Positions 5,947 through 10,688 of a stretch of 10,688 nt of DNA are shown in pieces. The stretch covers positions 1 through 10,688 of the forward strand of contig CAMWXO010000039.1 of NCBI GenBank assembly GCA_947178245.1, given 5' to 3'. The number at the start of each line of letters is the position of its first letter. Positions within the stretch are counted from its first letter, which is position 1. Under the pieces are notes generated by a model. That model did no database searches, had not been told where the DNA came from, and saw only the letters and a list, made by a program, of their open reading frames with translations. The DNA comes from an uncultured Porphyromonadaceae bacterium (lineage in GTDB: Bacteria > Bacteroidota > Bacteroidia > Bacteroidales > Muribaculaceae). Both the position numbers and the translations under genes were made by a program.

Positions 5947-7542
5947 TTATTTGATGGAGTCAGGCTTTAGCTGACGTGTTGTCTCTTCAGCCTTTTCAGG
6001 GGTGGAGGCCGCTTCTTCAGGGGCCGTGGTTACCGTATTTGTCTCAGCAGGCTTTTTCTTGCCCGTGGTGCCGGCATCAGACTTGCTTTGAGAGGCAGCA
6101 GACGCTTGCACTCCGCCTGTCTGGGTCAGCATCTTCTTCACTTTCGACGCGCTTCCGCTGCTGTAGGCGTTGAAGACGTTGAAGCACACCGCGATATCCG
6201 TGATGCCGTTGTCGTTGATGTATTTTTTCAGATTATGTGTGAAGTAGCGGAAATCCACCACGTGCACCTCATTGAATGAATAAAACAGATTGCCCGGCAC
6301 GGCATTCCCGTAAGAGTCCTTGATGATGAGGAGCTTACGGTTTCCCGGGGTGGAGGTCTTCACTTTCACGTAGACCTGATCGCTGCCTATGAAGGTGAGG
6401 TAGGCATTGCCGTTTCCATCCTTGAAATGCTTGAAGAAGGAAGATTTATATGGTTTGGATTCTCTTGTGATCTGAAATTTCTTGTTGAGTGTGTAAGCCA
6501 CGAATTCAGCATCGTAAGTCACCTGGTTGGGCGTGTAGTAGACGAAATCTTCCGGTGCTTTTTTCACTGAGATGTCCTTCGTATAGCCGTACATGGAGCC
6601 TACGAACCCCTTCACGGTATGCTTGTCGTAGGCATCCAGCCCCTTGAATGGCACTCCCGCCGCCTGGGCGAGACGTTTGGCCGCATAGTAGCCCCCCAGG
6701 CCCGACCAGTGATGATCGGTGCGGAGATAGATATCTTCTTTTTTGTGTTTGGAAAGCTCGTCATATATATCCACAAACTTCACTTTCGGCGACAGACGGT
6801 CTCTTACGCTGTAGATGAAGGGTTTCTGAGGATTGCTTGCTTTCGCTGCCTTGGCGGGGAGATAATACTCGGTTGCGAGTGGTGCCACCATCGCATACAC
6901 GTTTTTGCCGGGAAATTCATCAGCCAGTGTATTAAGGAGGTCTACATAGCCTCCGCCTCCTTTCGGGGTTCCACCGAATGCCATGAGAGCCCTTGTCTTG
7001 TCGCCCTTGCCGACGATAATAGTGCCGGAACTTCCGAGTTTTGCCACGCCGTCGTCAAGATCCTCGTCGTCCGATTCGGATTCAGCGGGAGATTCCTCTT
7101 CCGATTCTCCGTCGGCGGTTACATCGCTTTCTTCATCTGAAGATTGCATTTCCGCGGGTGAGGCATCTGATTTCTCAGTTTTCGGTGTGGGTGCGGTATC
7201 AGCCGGACGAAAAGATACGGCATCTTCCTCCGTTATGAAATCGCCCTTCATGGCGCCACGTATGTTCATACTGAGGGTCATCAGTTCGTCACGGTATGGC
7301 TCTGTATCGCTGAACCATGACGAGACGGCTGCGGTGTATTCTCCGGGTCGGTCGGTATATTTCCTGTAGTCGGGAAATTCCGCGAGATCCCTTTTTTCAA
7401 GCACTGAATATGTGGAGCGTGGAAGAAAGACGAAGACAGCCGTCATGAGCAGGAAGAAAATACCTACGATGACAAGATACATTCTTGCAGCTCCGCTGCC
7501 ACTTCTCGGGGATGATGAAGGATTTGAATTATTATGTTGCAT
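5947..7542 (-). CDS. DHHW/AlgJ-like membrane-anchored protein, probable glycan O-acetylation partner
   Basis: This 531-residue protein has a short cytoplasmic N-terminus, one membrane anchor (about 21-40) and a periplasmic SGNH-like domain of the DHHW/AlgJ type. The family motif TDHHW is at 275-279 and KDSYGNA at 408-414, giving a likely catalytic set of D276, H278 and S410 like that of AlgJ/AlgX. The post-anchor segment LEKRDLAEFPDYRKYT and SSWFSDTEPYRDELM are also typical. AlgJ-type proteins pair with an MBOAT to acetylate polysaccharide in the periplasm, and an MBOAT gene ends only 3 bp upstream. Two low-complexity stretches stand out. Residues 134-164 carry 17 Asp/Glu in 31 residues with no Lys or Arg. 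Residues 477-531 form a Ser/Thr/Ala/Glu/Lys-rich tail. The acidic stretch lies between the anchor region and the VGKG strand that starts the catalytic domain, so it is probably a flexible linker. The substrate is unknown. Confidence 0.85.
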   Translation of the reverse strand: MQHNNSNPSSSPRSGSGAARMYLVIVGIFFLLMTAVFVFLPRSTYSVLEKRDLAEFPDYRKYTDRPGEYTAAVSSWFSDTEPYRDELMTLSMNIRGAMKGDFITEEDAVSFRPADTAPTPKTEKSDASPAEMQSSDEESDVTADGESEEESPAESESDDEDLDDGVAKLGSSGTIIVGKGDKTRALMAFGGTPKGGGGYVDLLNTLADEFPGKNVYAMVAPLATEYYLPAKAAKASNPQKPFIYSVRDRLSPKVKFVDIYDELSKHKKEDIYLRTDHHWSGLGGYYAAKRLAQAAGVPFKGLDAYDKHTVKGFVGSMYGYTKDISVKKAPEDFVYYTPNQVTYDAEFVAYTLNKKFQITRESKPYKSSFFKHFKDGNGNAYLTFIGSDQVYVKVKTSTPGNRKLLIIKDSYGNAVPGNLFYSFNEVHVVDFRYFTHNLKKYINDNGITDIAVCFNVFNAYSSGSASKVKKMLTQTGGVQASAASQSKSDAGTTGKKKPAETNTVTTAPEEAASTPEKAEETTRQLKPDSIK

Positions 7543-7545
7543 CGA

Positions 7546-9018
7546 TCAGAAACGTGTGTAGATGAAAGCATTGTTGGTAGCGCCCACGAGGAGTGCCACG
7601 CAGCAGATGAGAATCACGATAGAGACGAACGCATGGCAGAACTGCACGGCATAGTTGCCGACACCGGGAATTTTTGATGCGGTGTAGGTTCCGAGGCGTT
7701 CGATCTTTCCCCTTACGGGGAGGCATAGGATGAGAGCCGCAACCCATAGCCAGAGATTGTCGATAAGGACACTTTCCACGTGCATCGGCAGGCCCTGTGG
7801 CTCGTTGAAGCCGAACATCGCGGTGAAGAACTGCGACATGCGTCCGAAATCATCAAAATAGAAGAGTCCCCAGCCTACCAGAATAAGGAATATGCTGTAG
7901 ACATAAAGACCGATTTTAGGCACCTTCCACTTCAGTAGGGTGTATTTCTCTATCATGATGATGAGGCCGAAATAGACACCCCAGATGATGAAGTTCCAGC
8001 TCGCTCCGTGCCACATACCGGTCAGGAACCATACGGTCATTATGTTCAGGGCCTGATGCCGGCGGTTGCCTCCCATTGGAATATAGACATAATCCCTGAA
8101 GAATGATCCGAGACTGATATGCCATCTCCGCCAGAAATCAGTCATGGATGTGCATGTATAGGGATGGTTGAAGTTTTCCGGGAAATGAAAACCAACGCAT
8201 CTGCCTATGCCTATGGCCATGTCAGAGTAGCCCGAGAAGTCGAAATATATCTGGATGGAGAAGGCAAGTATTCCTACCCAGGCGGCAGCTGCCGACATAT
8301 TGTCAAGACTGCCTCCCAGCAGGGAAGTCGCTATCTCGCCCATTATATTGGCTATTACCACTTTCTTTCCAAGTCCGATGATGAACCTGTAGACTCCGTT
8401 GGCCACATCGTCTGCATTTGCCGAGCGGTGGGTGATTTCTTTGGCTACCGTGCCGTAACGCACTATCGGGCCCGCTATCAGCTGCGGGAACATCGAGATA
8501 TAGAGAAGAAGGTCGAAATAGTTGCGTTGAGGTTTCGATTCTGTCCTGTAGACGTCGATAAGGTATGATATGGACTGGAATATATAGAAACTGATGCCGA
8601 TCGGGAGCGCTATCTGCGGATCAGGCAGGTCTATGCCGAAGTTCCGGACTATTCCGGTGAAGAATCCGAGATACTTGAAACTTGCGAGAGCCGCGAGGTC
8701 GGCCGCAACTCCGAATATCAGCCAGAACTTGCCTATCGCAGTCTTTTCCTTACGGTACATGAGGATGCCGCAGAAATAGTTCACGAGCACCACTGCCAGC
8801 ATCAGGAACACGTAGACAGGTTCTCCCCATGCGTAGAACAGGATCGAGAATATCGTGAGCACTATATTGCGGAAGAGCATCGGCCGCTTCAGTGATGAAT
8901 CCGGATTGCGCTTCTCCTTGAAATATTGCCTCAGCCGGTCGATGCGGCCGCACAGCAGATAAAGAAGGCCGAAGACAGGAATGAAGCAGAATATGAAGAA
9001 CAGGTCGGAAAATACCAT
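7546..9018 (-). CDS. MBOAT family O-acyltransferase (AlgI/DltB-like)
   Basis: This 490-residue polytopic inner-membrane protein should take acyl (probably acetyl) groups from a cytoplasmic donor and pass them across the membrane for O-acylation of an exported polymer. MBOAT signatures are clear: QSISYLIDVYR (148-158), FPQLIAGPIVRY (177-188), FDFSGYSDMAIGIG (259-272), NFNHPYTCTSMTDFWRRWHISLG (split as NFNHPY at 282-287 and FWRRWHISLG at 295-304), and MWHGASWNF (335-343). H337 is the catalytic MBOAT histidine and H300 is the second conserved histidine. The C-terminus FIYTRF resembles the usual FIYFxF ending of this branch. Many hydrophobic helices span the length. It lies 10 bp after the SGNH gene and 3 bp before the DHHW gene. 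The acyl group and acceptor cannot be read from the sequence. Confidence 0.93.
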   Translation of the reverse strand: MVFSDLFFIFCFIPVFGLLYLLCGRIDRLRQYFKEKRNPDSSLKRPMLFRNIVLTIFSILFYAWGEPVYVFLMLAVVLVNYFCGILMYRKEKTAIGKFWLIFGVAADLAALASFKYLGFFTGIVRNFGIDLPDPQIALPIGISFYIFQSISYLIDVYRTESKPQRNYFDLLLYISMFPQLIAGPIVRYGTVAKEITHRSANADDVANGVYRFIIGLGKKVVIANIMGEIATSLLGGSLDNMSAAAAWVGILAFSIQIYFDFSGYSDMAIGIGRCVGFHFPENFNHPYTCTSMTDFWRRWHISLGSFFRDYVYIPMGGNRRHQALNIMTVWFLTGMWHGASWNFIIWGVYFGLIIMIEKYTLLKWKVPKIGLYVYSIFLILVGWGLFYFDDFGRMSQFFTAMFGFNEPQGLPMHVESVLIDNLWLWVAALILCLPVRGKIERLGTYTASKIPGVGNYAVQFCHAFVSIVILICCVALLVGATNNAFIYTRF

Positions 9019-9028
9019 GGTTTGCTTG

Positions 9029-9844
9029 TCAGTTGTCGTTAGTCAGTTGAGAGAGGATATAGTCGGCTACGATGCGGGCGCCTTCCGGGTTGGTGTGGAC
9101 GCCATCGTATGTGAAAAGGGGAGAGGTCGCTTCACTATCGTGAGTGATGCCGCACTCACGGTCGGCACGCGCCACTTTCACGCCATTGCGGAGTGCTGCG
9201 CCCTCGATTATGTCTGAAACGTGATGTATGGCCTCTGCCGAGACTTTTGCGTTTTCAGGAGGCGTCACTATCAATATGCTGCATTCAGGTGCCATCTCTT
9301 TAAGCATCCTGCATCCCAGTGCCACGCTTCCCGACAGGGTGGTGACTTTAGCAGGATCAGAAACGCAGATTGTATCTGTGGTTTCATTTTCCGCAAAAAT
9401 CATTGGAAAGCGATCGGAAAACCATGCGTCGTTGGTGCCGGCCATGATTATGATTATTTCCGGTGCCTCATGCCCAGGGTCTTCAATTCGCTTGCCGAGA
9501 CGCAGGATCTGATTGAAGATGACATTGTCAGGGTGGAGAATTTCTGAATATGCTTCAGTGTCGGGGCGGCTTTCCGGGGTGTTGGTCCATGTGGCTCCGC
9601 TGCGGGCGAATACCTCGATATTGTCAGCCAGACCACTCTCCCGGAGATAATGACTCCAACCGGAAGGATTTGTGCATGAGTCTCCCCCGAGCCAGGTAAG
9701 GGAGTCGCCCAGAAGCGCAATACTCCTAACTTTGGCTATTCCGGAGGCGGGAATTATTGCCATACATGTCAATATTGCCGCCAGAGGTAGCAGACGAAGT
9801 ATCGGCTTTATTCTGTTATATATTGAATTACAATGTATTGACAT
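9029..9844 (-). CDS. Secreted SGNH/GDSL-family hydrolase or acetyl esterase
   Basis: This 271-residue protein has an N-terminal hydrophobic segment (about 15-36, ending ASGIA) that is a signal peptide or anchor. There is no lipobox, since the Cys at 27 has the wrong context. The SGNH blocks appear in order: block I LLGDSLTW with nucleophile S48, block II glycine in ARSGATW (G83), block III AGTNDAW with N138, and block V DGVHTN with D247 and H250. These complete a catalytic triad plus oxyanion-hole residues, so the enzyme should be active on ester bonds outside the cytoplasm. Placed first in an operon with an MBOAT and a DHHW protein, it may remove or transfer acetyl groups on the same glycan; that is inference. 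ATG 9844 was chosen because it gives a normal signal sequence and follows a good promoter by a short leader. Confidence 0.87.
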   Translation of the reverse strand: MSIHCNSIYNRIKPILRLLPLAAILTCMAIIPASGIAKVRSIALLGDSLTWLGGDSCTNPSGWSHYLRESGLADNIEVFARSGATWTNTPESRPDTEAYSEILHPDNVIFNQILRLGKRIEDPGHEAPEIIIIMAGTNDAWFSDRFPMIFAENETTDTICVSDPAKVTTLSGSVALGCRMLKEMAPECSILIVTPPENAKVSAEAIHHVSDIIEGAALRNGVKVARADRECGITHDSEATSPLFTYDGVHTNPEGARIVADYILSQLTNDN

Positions 9845-9906
9845 TGCAGTCTTGTCTGATGGTTATGAGCCGGGAGGCTCGAGAACTTGTTCACCTGAGA
9901 AATTCT

Positions 9907-9946
9907 TTGCAAAATTACAGCGAAATTGTCAGATTGCAAAATTACA
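9907..9946. repeat. 13-bp direct repeat TTGCAAAATTACA, 27 bp apart, in the promoter
   Basis: TTGCAAAATTACA occurs at 9907-9919 and again at 9934-9946, identical in all 13 bases. On the - strand each copy carries TAATTTTG. The first copy provides the -7 box and the second provides the -33 TTTG of the promoter above. The repeat may reflect a duplicated promoter or paired regulator sites. Confidence 0.7.
9910..9940 (-). promoter_or_regulatory. Bacteroidota housekeeping-type promoter of the SGNH-MBOAT-DHHW-lipA operon
   Basis: On the - strand, TTTG (9940-9937) is followed by exactly 19 bp and then TAATTTTG (9917-9910). Both boxes and the spacing match the Bacteroides consensus TTTG-N19-21-TAnnTTTG. 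Transcription would begin near 9902, giving a leader of about 58 nt before the SGNH ATG. A second identical TAATTTTG lies at 9944-9937, with an imperfect TTTC box 20 bp upstream, so an overlapping second promoter is possible. Confidence 0.75.
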
Positions 9947-10111
9947 AGTCAAAAAAATGCATGCGAAAATTCAAAAATCTTTTCATGCCCCGATAAACCA
10001 AATCGGTGCTGTAAATGTTTTAGTGTCAAAGAAAGGAAATTTATATTAAATTATCCTATTCAAGACCTTCTGGTCACTATACCTTATCTATAATAATTAA
10101 TACTTAAAACT

Positions 10112-10681
10112 ATGACACAATCAATGCTCAAAAGTTCGGCACGCTTCTGGTGGCTGCCGATGCTCACAGGACTTCTCGCGGTAGCTCTCGGAATATGGTG
10201 CCTCGCCGCACCTCAGGAATCACTCCCGGTTATGGCATACGCTTTCTCACTGGTGCTTTGCTGCATCGGATTCATGAATGTAGTCTTCGGACTGGTGAAT
10301 ATCGGCAGTGTGTCAGGCTGGGGATATAAACTTGTGCTCGGCATTATCGAGATCGTGTGTGGTGTGTGGATGCTTTGTCTTCCCCAGGCTTCGCTGGTGA
10401 GCACTTTCATCTTCGGTATCGGTTTCTATCTCGTCTTCGTGGCTCTCTGCGCGGTGAGCGAGACGATTCTCTACTACGGCAACACCCGCTACTGGATGAT
10501 GATGCTTCTCTCATTCATTGTATGCACCTTGATCCTCGCCGTGATTTTCCTCGCCGGCCCGATAGCAGGAGGCATCGCTGTATGGCTCTATCTCGGCATC
10601 GCATTCATATCCTTCGGTATCTACAGGATCCTGCTTTCCTGCCAGATCTATAAGGCTAACAAGGAGTTCAAGAGACTCTGA
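10112..10681 (+). CDS. HdeD/DUF308 family membrane protein
   Basis: This 189-residue, very hydrophobic protein is predicted to have six inner-membrane helices (about 12-32, 39-61, 70-89, 94-117, 128-148, 150-175) and a short basic cytoplasmic tail (KANKEFKRL). It matches the HdeD/DUF308 family, named for E. coli HdeD, which is involved in acid resistance at high cell density. The helices form three hairpins with a repeated turn motif: GIWCLAAP (27-34), GVWMLCLP (84-91) and a weaker copy, AVIFLAGP (143-150). That is the internal three-fold repeat typical of DUF308. Its molecular activity is not established in the family, and a stress role here is only by analogy. It is transcribed divergently from the O-acetylation operon; the gene is complete, and only 7 bases follow it. 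Confidence 0.87.
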   Translation: MTQSMLKSSARFWWLPMLTGLLAVALGIWCLAAPQESLPVMAYAFSLVLCCIGFMNVVFGLVNIGSVSGWGYKLVLGIIEIVCGVWMLCLPQASLVSTFIFGIGFYLVFVALCAVSETILYYGNTRYWMMMLLSFIVCTLILAVIFLAGPIAGGIAVWLYLGIAFISFGIYRILLSCQIYKANKEFKRL

Positions 10682-10688
10682 CGTAAAA

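Larger units (their letters stand above)
9845..10111. other. Divergent AT-rich intergenic region
   Basis: These 267 bp separate the - strand SGNH operon from the + strand HdeD-like gene. Besides the direct-repeat promoter, there is an imperfect hairpin, GCCCCGAT (9987-9994) with ATCGGTGC (10002-10009), pairing at 7 of 8 positions around a 7-base loop. There is also a small GACC-TTCT-GGTC palindrome near 10064-10075. I find no convincing TTTG/TAnnTTTG promoter for the HdeD-like gene; its start is preceded by a very AT-rich leader (10088-10111). No convincing small gene is seen. Confidence 0.6.

Noticed and set aside
6619..7140. Open reading frame of 173 codons on the + strand opposite the DHHW gene
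   Set aside because: It is antisense to a gene with clear DHHW-family motifs and has no start context or family signature of its own.
7051..7143. Acidic repeat-like DNA considered as a tandem repeat or frameshifted insertion
   Set aside because: The stretch keeps frame with the flanking DHHW domain, has no exact repeat unit, and uses ordinary codons, so it is an in-frame low-complexity linker.
8119..8568. Open reading frame of 149 codons on the + strand opposite the MBOAT gene
   Set aside because: The opposite strand carries conserved MBOAT motifs throughout this stretch, so this is a shadow.
9757..9996. Possible 79-codon gene on the + strand across the SGNH start and the intergenic region
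   Set aside because: It overlaps the SGNH signal peptide and the operon promoter, and its composition follows AT-rich non-coding sequence.
10064..10075. GACC-TTCT-GGTC palindrome before the HdeD-like gene considered as a terminator or operator
   Set aside because: The stem is only 4 bp and there is no T-tract, so it is too weak to call by itself.
1..10688. Search for tRNA, rRNA, CRISPR, insertion-sequence ends, toxin-antitoxin or phage-defence genes
   Set aside because: No such motif, regularly spaced repeat array, transposase or small paired gene was seen; nearly all the sequence is accounted for by the listed genes.

Overview
The window looks like core chromosome from a Bacteroidota (order Bacteroidales) gut-type bacterium. 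A Muribaculaceae-like member with about 50% GC is my best guess. The clues are a DUF4290 gene directly before murA and rimM, an Asp-type MurA, an NspC-type polyamine decarboxylase, a secreted PepSY-like protein, a DHHW-family acetyltransferase partner, and an upstream sequence matching the Bacteroides promoter (TTTG, 19 bp, TAnnTTTG). The lineage is inferred from gene content, not from a search. I see no tRNA, rRNA, CRISPR array, insertion sequence, phage gene or integration site.

Region 1 (1-4505, + strand) is a tight run of five genes: DUF4290, murA, rimM, a secreted OmpA-domain protein and nspC. Gaps are 7 bp, a 1-bp overlap, 15 bp and 24 bp, so one transcript is likely. It mixes peptidoglycan precursor synthesis, 30S ribosome maturation, a probable peptidoglycan-binding periplasmic protein and the last step of (nor)spermidine synthesis. 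A short reading frame at the left edge may be the tail of another gene.

Region 2 (4506-5090) holds a single secreted two-repeat PepSY-like protein. An imperfect inverted repeat and a weak promoter candidate precede it. A strong hairpin terminator follows and is shared with the convergent operon; its T-tract contains the lipA stop codon.

Region 3 (5085-9844, - strand) is a probable four-gene operon read right to left: SGNH hydrolase, MBOAT acyltransferase (AlgI/DltB-like), DHHW/AlgJ-like membrane-anchored protein and lipoyl synthase (lipA). The first three form a plausible O-acetylation machine for an exported glycan. The MBOAT would move acetyl groups across the inner membrane, and the DHHW and SGNH proteins would transfer or remove them in the periplasm. 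No glycosyltransferase lies nearby, so the substrate is unknown. A well-matched promoter sits at 9910-9940 and is built on a 13-bp direct repeat.

Region 4 (9845-10688) is a 267-bp AT-rich divergent intergenic region followed by an HdeD/DUF308 six-helix membrane protein.

Most of the window is recognisable housekeeping or accessory-envelope biology. The items most worth a second look are the O-acetylation/lipA operon, the highly acidic linker in its DHHW protein, and the repeat-based promoter. I did not find a clearly new system.
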